From NCBI GenBank assembly GCA_025403435.1, contig CM046344.1, positions 20,069,652 through 20,133,651 on the forward strand: a DNA stretch of 64,000 nucleotides, in the 5' to 3' direction. The DNA comes from Artocarpus heterophyllus (Eukaryota > Streptophyta > Magnoliopsida > Rosales > Moraceae). Position 1 is the stretch's first letter, and each line of letters begins with the position of its first letter. A program made the translations under genes and the position numbers. Below the pieces are notes generated by a model. The model made no database searches and was not told the DNA's origin. It saw only the letters and a program-made list of their open reading frames with translations. Of this stretch, positions 1 to 10,565 are shown one piece after another.

Positions 1-807
1 GATTATTTTTCTCTTACGTTCCATTATCTCACCATCCAAAAATGGTATACCATTTGGTTACAACTATGTATCCAAATGGTTGAGCGCTCCAGTCTTCTAA
101 TTACAGGATAACGCATATAAGAGGATATCATCGACTCTTAAAGTTGAGCTATGAATTCTATATCTATAAATAATAAGTCTACGCTATCAAGAGTCATGTC
201 TCTAACATACCAGTATGCATACTATAATAAAATATGAATGTCACCCTTTAGTATATCAAAAGATATAAGTCAAGACAACAGGTTTACTATTCATCTTAAG
301 ATTAAGATACAACATATATGATTGTCAAAAGTGAATTGATTTGCTGAGACAGAATTATTAATCCAAATCAATTACACTTTATGTCCTGATCCAATATATC
401 ATCACCTATGACAATGTACCAATGTTTTGATTCTTAGAGTTCACCTCTGATGGCCAAGACATACCATCTCCCGTTAGGGATATAAAGATCATAACAATCT
501 TTGCATGAACAAAGCACCCAACTTTATTCCCTCGATTGTGGATCTTATGATTTAGACCATCATATTTGGAATCATGTCTTCCGCATAATCTGTCCATCAT
601 ATGCCTGATTCTAAAGGTTTAGATTGATAGTCTCGGACTTTTGTTTACGTATCAAAGATCCAACAAATATGAATATAAAGAAGACAATAATTTAGTATAT
701 GAATAATAAATAAACTCTTTATTGATAAAATAAATAAACTCTTTATTGATAAAAATGTCTCCAAAAACATATTACATTTTTACCCCTTAAGGCATACATG
801 TCAAACA
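1..807 (-). mobile_element. Copia LTR fragment (copy A), cut by window start
   Basis: This stretch is a diverged copy of the right-hand part of the 2-kb Copia LTRs at 10566-12547 and 18366-25575. They share the same order of landmarks: the block beginning GATTATTTTT, the GATCTTATGATTTAGACCAT block near 540, AATAAACTCTTTATTGAT near 710, and an end resembling CATGTCTAACA (here CATGTCAAACA). The element is oriented on the minus strand, so this is the LTR start in element terms. A 24-bp unit containing AATAAACTCTTTATTGAT is duplicated at 708-755. No coding potential. Sequence after 807 does not match the expected polypurine tract, so its parent element is rearranged. Confidence 0.75.
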
Positions 808-939
808 ACAACAAGCTAAATAGAGAAGGGACACTGAAGACCCCTATGCAATGATAGGGGACCGTTGTCTCGGCGTTGCTATGCTCTAAACATCAACCCT
901 GCTGAGCTAATTGTGTGGTTAGGAGGCAAAGGCTATGTT

Positions 940-1760
940 TGTTGGAATGGAAAAATGGACTCTAACTAGTCTCAAGATAAGTCCAAGTATTGCAAGTTTC
1001 ATCAAGACATTGGTCACTTGACTATTGATTGCAAAGCTTTGAGGATCGAGATTACAGACTTACTAAAGAAAGGATACTTGAGGAAATAACTCTTCGAGCA
1101 AGGACGTTGAACATATGGACTAGATAGCAAGCGAGGCGATCACATGAACATCCAAACACTAGAAAACACACCATCAACTCCTCTAGTAATGAAGACCATC
1201 AGAATTATATACCAAGGATCAATATTTTAGCAGGGACACCATGAACCAAATAAAGGCCCGCCAAAGAAGAGCAACTCGTCTAACAACAAGCTCAACAACA
1301 ATTCCATTACATTCCATATCACAAGAGCCTCCAGGCTTGATAGACCACATGGCGATGCCTTAGTAATAATATTAAATATTACAAACTATGAAATGAGCAG
1401 GATTTTGGTAGACAATGGGAGTTCATTTTCCTATCAACACTAAAAGAAATTGAGATCGACGTAAAAGACGTTAAAAAGACAAACACCACCTTAGTCGGTT
1501 TCGATGGCGAAGTGATTTTAGTGATCAGGAGAATCAACCTCCCAATATTCATTGAAGGATGACAAGATGATGGATCTTCTCGTTATGGATGTTCTGGCAG
1601 GTTACGACATTATCCTTGGCAGGCCCTGGATTAACACAATGAAAGCTAAATTATCTACTTATTGCCAGAGAATTCAACTTTTCAACTAAGTAAGGAATTC
1701 AAAAGATTAGAGGATGCCAAGAGGCTGATAGAAGTTACTATCTAACTTCTATCAAGCATT
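940..1760 (+). pseudogene. Ty3/gypsy fragment 1: gag C-terminus and aspartic protease
   Basis: Translated piecewise, about 990-1090 gives a gypsy gag zinc-binding tail (DKSKYCKFHQDIGH followed by C and KKGYL). About 1310-1430 gives a protease start with ITRASRLDRPHGDALV and the active-site-like LVDNGSS. About 1590-1660 gives AGYDIILGRPWINTMKA, the motif that ends the protease in many plant gypsy elements. Frameshifts and stops separate the pieces, so it is not functional. It is followed by a second gag start instead of reverse transcriptase, so this piece and the next come from different elements or a rearranged one. Confidence 0.75.
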
Positions 1761-1859
1761 TAGTGGGACATTTTGAGGGACTAAAAGACATGCTCTAGTT
1801 ACACCGTGAGTAAGAGATAATATATTAGAATCCTTTTGCCCCTAAAATTTAAAATGTAC

Positions 1860-2915
1860 CTTTCCTGGAGAAGTTCAAGCCTATAGATGGCTCCTCATTA
1901 TGGACAAATAGATCCCAATGACCATATTCAGATATGTGAGTCATACATGGAACTCTACCGGTATACACAAGAGATTATGTGTCAAGCTTTCAATCAAACT
2001 CTTATTGGTTTGGCAAGATGCTGGTTCAAGAGCCGAAAGGAGAGAAATATAGCATGTTTTCAAGATTTGAAAATAGCTTTCCTAAATCAGCTTGTAGGAG
2101 TAAGAGCTCTCTCGCCATCCAAAGAAAGACTAAGCTTCTGGACCTAAGGACCTAATGAGTCCCTAAAAGATTGGCTTGCAAGATAGACTAAGGAGGTAGC
2201 TATGATTGGCGACATTATCGAGGACGTTGCTCTTATGGGGGCACTCAGTAGCATGAGGATGGATATTCCCTTCAGAGATGATCTTGACCACAAGAGTGCC
2301 AAGTCATACAGGGAGTCTTCGGAAAGAGCTTGAGGATTCATAAACCAAGAGGAAGTAAAGGGCCTGGTTTACAGAGGAGTTTTAAGGAAGAAAAGGAGTA
2401 ATCCTTAGAGGTAGAGTAATGCACCAAAGTTGCCAACCTATAATATGCATTCCAATCCCTCGAGTAGAGCGATTATCATAGATAATGTTAAATAGCAAAA
2501 GTAGGAAGATGGTCGATCCAAACCATAGTAGAGGTACAATAATTACCACAACCTCACCATCCCCATTGATGACCTATATTACAAAATCAATGATTAACCT
2601 TATTTACAATGTTTTCCTCCCATAAGGTCAAATCCTAATAAGTGTAACCAAAACAAGAATTGTAAATTTCATGGCAACATGGGTCAGCACATAAACAAAT
2701 GCGTCGACCTCAAGGATGAAATTGAGAGGTTGATCCAAAAAGGTCAACTGTAGGAGTACAAAGCTGACAAAAGTAATAAAAGAAACGGTAGGAGGAATGA
2801 TCAATGAGACGATCAAAGGAATGATGGCTGACGGCGTGAAGACGATCATCGGGAGAATAATTTGACAGAGCACCATAATGTGATTCGCATGATACATGGT
2901 AGACCAAAATCAAAT
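1860..2915 (+). pseudogene. Ty3/gypsy fragment 2: gag
   Basis: The open stretch from 1887 encodes DPNDHIQICESYMELY, then MCQAFNQTL and ARCWFKS, the conserved core of the plant retrotransposon gag (Pfam Retrotrans_gag). Further on, about 2640-2755 gives KNCKFHGNMGQHINKC and LKDEIERLIQKGQL, a second zinc-binding gag tail clearly different from the one at 990-1090. About 2870-2905 resembles the short motif that normally precedes protease. Many stops and at least one frameshift are present. Homology stops abruptly at about 2916, where Copia leader sequence begins. Confidence 0.75.
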
Positions 2916-3625
2916 GTTTTATTTTTCTAGTCATCATAAAATTTCATGTTTCTTAGAATTGTCTCAAAAATAAAACCAAAACTGCAGCAAAAAAGGCACC
3001 TTTTCTAGAAACACACTGCTTTCTACTAGCCTGCCAATCCGGATCATCGGCCTTCCAATCATCAACCATCGCCTTAGGTTCGGCCTACCACCAGAGCTGA
3101 CAGAATTCTACCCCATAGACGGCCTACCAAACTAAAAGTTTAGCTTGTCAATCTGCGACCATCGGCTTACCGATCCTGAGGGTTCAGCTTGCCGACCAAA
3201 CTAAATTCAAGTTTTTCCAAAAAATAGTTTTCAAGCAGTTTTTCAATCTTATTTTCAACAATTCAGAAACAAAAGAAAATTAGAAACTCGAGAAAAACAT
3301 TAAAACTCTTATGATCTCCATCTTTTAGATCCATCTTCACTTCAAAGGATTATTTAATTAAAAAAAATTTACAATTTCAAAAATAAAAATAATAATTCCT
3401 AGACAGTGATGATAGACCTCCATTTTATTAAATAAAAAACCTAGATACACGTTCTAACCTTTGAGGAACCATAACCGGTACAAATTAATTAATTAATTAA
3501 TGATTAAATAATAATTTAATCAGCCATAATTTATTAATAAACATTCACCATATAATCTCATGACAACATTTAATTATATAGAAACCTTAGAGTGCCAACT
3601 CTCTAAAAAATTAAATTCAAGTGTG
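2916..3625 (-). repeat. Copia leader fragment embedded in gypsy sequence
   Basis: This segment matches 17585-18265, the untranslated leader between primer-binding site and gag of the Copia element at 10566-25575, in the same orientation. Shared landmarks are GTCATCATAAAATTTCATG near the left end, the CGGCC/TGCCGA-rich stretch (about 3020-3210), AATTAATTAATTAA, and GTGCCAACTCTCTAAAAA at the right. Gypsy gag lies directly to its left and gypsy RNase H directly to its right. This implies nested insertion followed by deletion, or ectopic recombination between elements. Confidence 0.7.
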
Positions 3626-3639
3626 AATGGAAACATTTT

Positions 3640-5330
3640 ATGGATGGATCGTCAAGTATGAATGGCTCAGGCACCGGCCTTGTCCTTACTAGTCTAGTCG
3701 GGTACAAGGCAAGTTATGCACTTCAATTCGACTTCAAAGCATCTAATAATGAAGCTAAGTATGAAGCCTTGTTAGCCGGGCTTAAAATCGCATGAGACCT
3801 AAGAGTGGACTGCATCCAGGTCTACAGCGACTCAATGCTCATTGTCCAATAGGTCACTGGTGGATTCCAAGCCTGAACGGAAACTATGACCGTATATTTA
3901 AAAGAGGTCAAGGCATTGTTAGGGTAGTTCAAGGCCTACTCCTTTATTCAGATCCCGAGGTCCTAGAATATAGAGGCTAACATGCCTACTCAGCTAGCCT
4001 TAGGCGTAGGAGACAGCGAAATAAAGTCGGTCTCGATTGAGAGACTAGCTGAGCTGAGCATCATCAAAGAAGTGGCTAGTGTAGCTGAGGAACAAACAAG
4101 TACCTAGAAGGACCCGATCATCTGATACCTGACCATAGCTAAGTTGCCTGGCGACCGAGAGGAAGCCAGGCGTATTCGTAATAGCTCAGCCCAATATTCG
4201 ATGATCAAGGGAAAACTTTACAAACGTGTGGCTACACTAGCCCATGCCTAAGATGTGTTAGGCCTGAGGAAGCTTAATACCTCACGTAGGAGATTCACAA
4301 CGGGTTGTGGAGCAACCATGCAGAAGGGTGTTCTATATCCCGTAACTGCCTCCGTCAGGAGTACTACTAGCTGACTATAGAGCAAGACTGCAAGGAATAT
4401 GCACGGAAGTGCCTCAAGTGCCAACAGTTTGCCCTGGCAATCGGACAACATGCCAAGCCGCTCAACTCTGTCACATTTGCCTGGCCATTCACTTAGTGGG
4501 CTATCGACCTAATCGAGCCTCTCTCCCAAGTCCGACATAGTTCAAGTATTGCATAGTGGTCATTGACTATCTCACTAAGTGGATAGAGATCGAACCTTGC
4601 ACCAACATGACCAAAGCCAAATGCACCAACCTCATCTAGAAGAACATTATCTACCGATTCAAAATCCTACACACGGTAGTTACTGACAACACCAAATAGT
4701 TCAAATCAGCAAGTATCCTTCGCCTGTGTAAATAACTCGGCATCAAGAAGCTCTTCACCTTGCCTGGGTACCCTTAGAGTAACAAATAGGTTAGCGGTCA
4801 ACATGACGATCAAGCACAACCTGAAGAAAAAACTAGGGGAGATCAAAGGCACGTGGATCGATGAGCTCTCAAAAGTACTTTAGGCTTACCGTACTACTGC
4901 CTAGACCTCCATGGGAGAAACTCCATTCTCCCTCGTCTATAGAGCCGAAGATGTTATCCTAGTCAAGGCTGGACTACCAAGCTTCAGAATCGAACATTAC
5001 GAAGAGTTACAAAACGCCAAACTTATGATGTCCAAACTTGACCTGTTGGAGGAGAAGAGGGATAGGGCTCTAATCCACACCACAGCTCGAAATCAAGTTG
5101 CCAGGTACTATAAGAAGCAGGTTCATCCGAGGAGTTTTAAAGTTGGTGATTTAGTCCTCAAGAAAGCCATTGTCTAGTAGCTCAGGCTCAGGTCCTTTGG
5201 GCCAAAATGGGATGGCCCGTTCAAGGTGGTCAGTGTCATCTAGCCAGGCACGTATAAGATCGCTAACCTGGATGGAAATATGCTCAGTCACCCCTAGAAT
5301 GCCGAGTGCTTAAAGAAATTTTATTGTTGA
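3640..5330 (+). pseudogene. Ty3/gypsy pol remnant: RNase H and integrase
   Basis: One frame from 3640 reads as RNase H (MDGSSSMNGSGTGLVL; ASNNEAKYEALLAGLKIA; VYSDSMLIVQ) with in-frame stops but no shift until about 4130. A frame change follows, then the integrase zinc region (EYARKCLKCQQFA at about 4390-4440), the core (WAIDLIEPLSQV, VVIDYLTKWIEIE, LGIKKLFTLPGYP) and the C-terminus (4911-5177: ETPFSLVYRAEDVI, VARYYKKQVHPRSFKVGDLV). It then gives GPKWDGPFKV and ends near 5328 at NAECLKKFY. Reverse transcriptase is missing between the gag and this piece. The first seven stops are explained by single C-to-T or G-to-A changes. Not functional. Confidence 0.85.
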
Positions 5331-6004
5331 TACGAGCTAGAACTCCTTTTTGACCTTTGGCCTCATTTTTTTGTAACTAAAAGATCCGCCAAGCAGAGCA
5401 GACATATATACAAAAAGAAAACATTAATGAAAATACACCTTCAAAGAATTCCTCTGAGAAATTCGTACTAAAAAAAGGGGGCTATAACTCCTAAACGAGG
5501 AGGGCCACCCTAACCCCTGTTTAGGGGGCTTGGCCACAACTCTCGAAGAGAATGGGCCACCCAAAATCTGGACTGGGTGGTTGCTCAGCATGTATTTCGT
5601 CCACAAGTGGACTTGAAACATTAGTCCACTACTCCTACGATGTTTGAACGATCCGACCAACAGTCACACTAATATGGTGATGACCTGAGGAACTTAACTC
5701 TAGACCACAATTTGACTTGTAAAAGTTCTAAAAAAGTTAAACTAGTCTAAGGAGGGCTATAGGGCACTACACGCAGTCATAGATAGCCCAGATCAGACAT
5801 GCCGATCAAGGGTGTCCAAAACTTGGGTCCAAGAAGTGGATGTCTCTCTTGCTCGGCCAAACAAAAAGATAGTAACCTGAGGAATAGTGAATTTTGGGAA
5901 AAATCAAAATAACCAAGGAACATTGAACGGGAAAAATCTATATAATCCAACAAGCATTGAACTTGGAAAATTGAAATGTAAAAATTTCATTAAAAATTTT
6001 TTAA
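5331..6004. other. Noncoding spacer after gypsy integrase
   Basis: I see no conserved coding sequence here. It lies between the end of the gypsy integrase and the antisense ORF, where Tat-lineage elements carry untranslated DNA. A 78-aa minus-strand ORF (5424-5660) has no recognisable domain and is most likely chance. Confidence 0.5.
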
Positions 6005-8330
6005 TTGTCTACTGGAGGTACAAATAACCAGGTACCTCTCGAACCCAAACAAGGAAAAAGAAAAAAGTACAAAATGTCTTCAACTTTAGGCCCCGGCTCT
6101 AGCATCACCATCCTTGGCATCGTTGTTATCAGCGTCAAGGTCGACCATGGTATCTTGCCCTTTGGTAGCTTGGACCCTGACCTGCTCATCCTCCTCACCT
6201 GTCTTGGGCTCGACAATCAAAGACTAGTCTATGGCAATAGCCTCAGGATGCTTTTCCAAAAGATATTCCTCTAAGTCCTTTATCTCGAGATAATAGTTGT
6301 CTGCATATTCAGCAGACGCCTTGAAATCATCCATTGCTTGGGCCTGCTTATTGGGCAGTTCCTCCCTCAAAAACTACTCGTGGTCGTCCCAAGTAGCTTG
6401 GAAAGTAACCCGAGCTTGCTCTACCTCGGCCCGTGCCTTGTCGGCCTCCTCCCAAGCCTTCCTTGCCTCATCCTCGGCTCGGGTCGCATCAGTTTTTGTC
6501 TGAGAGAGCTCGGCCTCCTTTTCCTCAAGCATTTTCTCCGCTTGGCCTTTTTCCTCACTAGCCTTTTCGGCCCTTCTCTGTTTGAGGTGAAAGGTGCACT
6601 CAGTGATGAAGTTGGCCATCTTAATAAATGAGCAGGCCTACAAGAACAAATGATTAAGGCTAGAAAAATGTGAAGTAACGAAAAGCTCAAGACTTAAACC
6701 AAACGTGCCTTAACCATGAGCCTAAAGGCTGAGCAGAAGCATTCCGAGAACGCCTTCTTCTAGACCATTTCAAAAAACTCCTCCTTGGGCATAACCTCCC
6801 CGATGGTTTCAACCATTAGGTGGCACGACGCATGACGCCTTCTCGAAGGTCGGTTGGCAGTGCCAAGACAATTGCAACGGCAGGCGAGAGATGGGCTCCA
6901 CTGCTCTATAAGCCCCCTGATCTCATTGGCAACAACGGGGTGGTCACTTGTTTGGTGGTAGAAGGGCGCTCAGGTTCCTGGGTGTTCCTTCTCTTTACCT
7001 AATGACCTTATTCCCCTTAGATCAATGGAGCTTCTCCATCGTCCTATGCTTCTCCTGCCTTAACGTCTGCCATGAAGACATTTCTGTAAGAAGAAAAACC
7101 AAGTCAAGACAAGCTTGGCAAAAAAAAAAAAACTTGGGGCATACCCCGGATCCGGAGCTGGCCTGACAGGCAGAGCAGCCTTATCACGTCCTCGAGGTCT
7201 TCGTCGACGATGGGTGACCCCAAGCCGAGGGAACCACCCAAAGAGTCCTTGAAACTAGACAATGATTGCTCCTTCGTTGGCTGCCAGGATCGATGGGTGC
7301 TTAGCCCTAAGATGTCCTCGGCACTACACCTAGCTATCGTCACTTGCTCGGCCGGCCGAGCAAGTGGGATGATATGATGAAGGTTTGTTGAGCTGGACCC
7401 CCTGAACCAGCCGTAATGGGTAAGGTTGGTCTTTTGAAGTAAGAAGGACTGTTGCCGAGACACTTCAAGCTTGGAATATAAATTCTCTACTGCTACGATG
7501 ACCTCGCTTGGTGCCCATGGTCTCTTCTACCAGACGTGCCCCTGCTCAAATCTCCTCAGGACTTCTTGGTCCTCAAGCACCACCTCACCAGCCTAAGATG
7601 CATAATTTCCCTTGACGAAGAACCACTTAAACTTTTAATGTTTGTCCAAGTTGGGATTCTTGAGAATGAAGTCCTTCTTGAAGCTGGTGAAGTAGTACCA
7701 GCCCGACTGCTAATGAAGCTGCTTCATTTTGTAAACTTGCTTAGAGGCCTCCACAGCATCATGGTCACGTGGCAGTACCTCCAGAGGATGTACATCTTGA
7801 TTAAGGAGCGATAACAGTTCGAGTTCAGCTGGGCAGGGTACACATTTAAATCATTTAACGCCCACGAAAGGAAGGGGTGGAAAGGTAGGCGGAGTCCTGC
7901 TTGGAAGAACTCCACATATAGCGTTATAAAACCCTCAACTAGGTTCAATGGTGAGTCCCCCTTTTTGGGCAAAATAAGTACAACGTCGTTGGGGATCTGG
8001 TACTCCCAATGAAGAGCCTTAAGCCAACCTAGCATCAAAGCCAGCATATATCTAGTTACGGAGACCTGGCCAGGTCGAGCCCTCCTGTAGGCAATCATTC
8101 CCTAGACTTTGGTCGCAATGGGGTCTCTCCTCCTCGACCTCCTCACCTGCAACTTTTATGTCCCTAACTGGCCGGTCCTCCCCGACCAAGGTGTCGACGG
8201 TCTCTTCGCTTGTGAAAAGAGTAGAAACCCTAGCTTCCTAACTCGAGGTGCTCAATACGTCATCAGCTGCCACCAAGCCAGCACGTTCGGGTCCTTGCCC
8301 CTGCACGGCCTGATCGGGTGCCTTTCATCG
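6005..8330 (-). pseudogene. Antisense extra ORF of Tat/Retand-like gypsy element (Transposase_28-like)
   Basis: Reading the minus strand from about 8330 downwards, 8098-7724 encodes a block with PKKGDSPLNLVEGFITLYVE, GLRLPFHPFLSWALNDLNVY and PAQLNSN. This resembles the plant domain called Transposase_28 or 'putative gypsy type transposon', despite its name found in retrotransposon-associated ORFs. About 7700-7610 continues with SGWYYFTSFKKDF and WFFVKGNY, as in that family. The C-terminal part (6619-6150) is a long charged coiled coil rich in A, E and K (QAEKMLEEKEAELSQ, EARKAWEEADKARAEVEQAR). Stops and frameshifts break it into several pieces. Its position downstream of integrase and on the opposite strand fits the extra antisense ORF known in Tat/Retand gypsy elements. 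Role unknown. Confidence 0.65.
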
Positions 8331-8917
8331 ATCATATCCAAGAACTCCTATTTTGGTACCATCCCAGCACTGAGGCTAAGGATCTCAGCTAGTCGGGCCT
8401 CACCATACTATTTAGGCAAAACCTCTTCAACATCAACCTCCTTGGTTATCGATTGGTTTGTCTTGGTGCTACTATCCTACCTGGAAACGGCTATTCATTT
8501 TGGGAATTACTTAGGTCACTCATTTTTAAATATTCACTTTAGAATAATTACCTGCTCAGTTTGTAGTTGCTTAAGACAAAGTATTAAGCGCTTAGGTCAC
8601 AACCTATTGCTCGGCAGCGAAAACTCAAAAGTTACGAAGTTTGGATATGCTAACATACTAGCACAACAGGGGATTAACCATTGTTTATAGCCAAAGCTTA
8701 GGCACGAAACTCGGGCACGAAAATCAAAGAGACGCGATGATTATGCCTATCAGGGAAACATCCAATCACGTGCTAACACATGTCCCACCTAGCTTGACCG
8801 CGTGGTTCTTCAACTTTCGTCACCTAGGGATGCAACTTGAAGGCCAACCTAAGCCGATCACACCCTCTCGTCATAGTCCACCCGGCCAAGCACCGACTAA
8901 GTGTACTAGGGAGCTAC
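8331..8917. other. Noncoding DNA between antisense ORF and putative gypsy LTR
   Basis: No supported gene. A 193-aa plus-strand ORF overlapping this region (8109-8690) has no domain and lies opposite the antisense ORF, so I treat it as a shadow. The last bases before 8918 (AGTGTACTAGGGAGCTAC) are where a polypurine tract would be expected, but the match is weak. Confidence 0.4.
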
Positions 8918-9565
8918 TGTTGGGTGTGTACTCGGCGCCGTCCTCGAGGAACATCACTTCGGTAGATTGACGACTGTACTTGGTAGAAGTCATCAAGAAG
9001 ACAATCCGCAACTTCTTGACCTCAGTTGTTCCTCTCGAGGTGCTCTACAGGGCCTCCGCTGGCTACGATGTAAGTCCTTGCCTCCTCAGGAATGACATGT
9101 GCTTGGTTGGATTGTCAGAGCCTACAACCAGGAAGCGGCTTACCACAAAAGGTCGACATATGGCCACATTCCCGCCATCAGATAGAGGCCAATCCACTAG
9201 CGAAGGCTGTGATACATGTCACTTACCCTCTAACAAACCTTGATGCGACACTCGGGTCATGGATCAAACCTATCTAACACCCGGTTCAAGTGGTAGCCTA
9301 TAAATAAGGCATTTTACTACAGCTTGAGGCAAACGTGCTCCTTCCTAACTACCTAGCTCCCATACTCTACTGAGCAGTACCTGCCTTGAGCATCAAAGAG
9401 TCCTTGTCCGATACAGCACCGATATCCCCCTTTACCGCCAAAGTGTCCCTCCTCTTGTTGTAGGTACATCCAAGCAGGACGAGACGAGTAGGGAAGAGCC
9501 GTCTAAGCACCGTGTGTAGCGGCACGTGGTGTTGATCAGCTGCCACCCATTGGTAAGCATTAACA
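8918..9565 (+). mobile_element. Putative 3' LTR of the gypsy element
   Basis: The segment starts TGTTGGGTG and ends TTAACA, consistent with TG...CA LTR ends. It contains a good TATA box in CCTATAAATAAGG near 9297-9309, about 380 bp in, on the same strand as the gypsy pol. It stops exactly where Copia LTR copy B begins (TATATAGTTCAAG). No matching 5' LTR is found to the left, so the call rests on ends, TATA and position. The element could have lost its other LTR when copy A and the two gag fragments were joined. Confidence 0.5.
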
Positions 9566-10538
9566 TATATAGTTCAAGCTTCTATAATTATAAAATACAA
9601 TATCCCAAATACATAATATATGATTATCAACTCCAACGCTACTCTACTAAAAGCTTAGAATTGCATTCTCGAACTATATAAAATTACAAAGCTTCGAATA
9701 AGCTAACTGTCTAGGACATATCATAAGTGTCATATTTTCATAGGATATTCATAATTGGCTTAAGGATAAATTCTATTTTATCTTCCCGATTATTTTTATT
9801 TTGTGTTCCATTATCTCACTATTGGAACACTTATTATCCAAAGACACTATACCATTCGGTTACACTTATGTATTTAAATGGTTGAGTGCTCTAGTCTTCC
9901 AATTACAGAATAACACATAAAAGTGAATATTATTAACTCTACAAAAAGAGCTATGGATTCCATATTTATGAATAACAAGCCTATATAATCAAGAGTCATG
10001 TCTCTAGCGTATTAGTGTGCGCACCATCATACGGTCAGGATGTCACCCTTTGGCACATCAAAAGACATAAGTCAAGAATACAGGCCCATTAATCATTTTG
10101 GGATTAAGGCACAACACATATGATTGACTAAAGTGAATTAATTTGCACAAACAAAATTATTAATCTAAATCAATTCAAATTTTGCCACTGATCCAATACA
10201 TTGTTACATATGACAATGCATCAATGTTTCTATTCACGAAGTCCTACTCTGATTACCAAGACAACCCATCTTCCAACTTTATTTCCTCAATTGTAGATCT
10301 TATGATTTAGACCATCACTTTTAAGATTCATCTCTTCCGCATAATCTGTCCATCATATGCAAGATTCTTAAAGGTTTAAATTGACGGTCTTAGACTTTGT
10401 TTATTTATTATACATTCAATAGAAATGAACATAAAAATGACAACATTTGGTATATGAATAATAAATAAACTCTTTATTGATAAAATGACTCCAAAAACAT
10501 AATAAAATATTTTACTCCTTAGGGCACCATGTTTAACA
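9566..10538 (-). mobile_element. Copia LTR (copy B), truncated at its left side
   Basis: It is colinear with LTR copies C and D from TATATAGTTCAAG to the terminal ATGTTTAACA. Landmarks: GCTACTCTACTAAAAGCTTAG near 9640, the TACACTTATG...GGTTGAGTGC block near 9862-9890, GATCTTATGATTTAGACCATC near 10300, and AATAAACTCTTTATTGAT near 10463. The outer approximately 1 kb present in C and D (from TGTT[AG]GAAAAG) is missing, replaced by the gypsy LTR. It belongs to a Copia copy distinct from the one starting at 10566. Confidence 0.8.
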
Positions 10539-10560
10539 TCTTTCTCTTTCTTCCACATTC
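10539..10560 (-). other. Polypurine-tract-like remnant next to LTR B
   Basis: On the minus strand these bases are nearly all purine (GTGGAAGAAAGAGAAAGA) and directly precede the LTR start TGTTAAACATGG. This is the expected place and composition of a polypurine tract priming plus-strand synthesis. It suggests LTR B is a 3' LTR whose internal region was pushed away when the next Copia element inserted at 10561-10565. Confidence 0.45.
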
Positions 10561-10565
10561 CTAAA

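Noticed and set aside
6297..6631. Plus-strand ORFs rich in Leu and Ser
   Set aside because: Complement of the charged coiled coil on the minus strand.
8109..8690. 193-aa plus-strand ORF, one of the longest outside the host genes
   Set aside because: No recognisable domain. It overlaps and opposes the antisense gypsy ORF and lies in GC-richer relic DNA, so I treat it as a shadow.
1..10538. LTR copies A and B as the two ends of one element
   Set aside because: Both are the same-side part of the LTR, and the sequence between is mainly gypsy in the opposite orientation with no Copia pol. They are better read as separate Copia remnants with later insertions.
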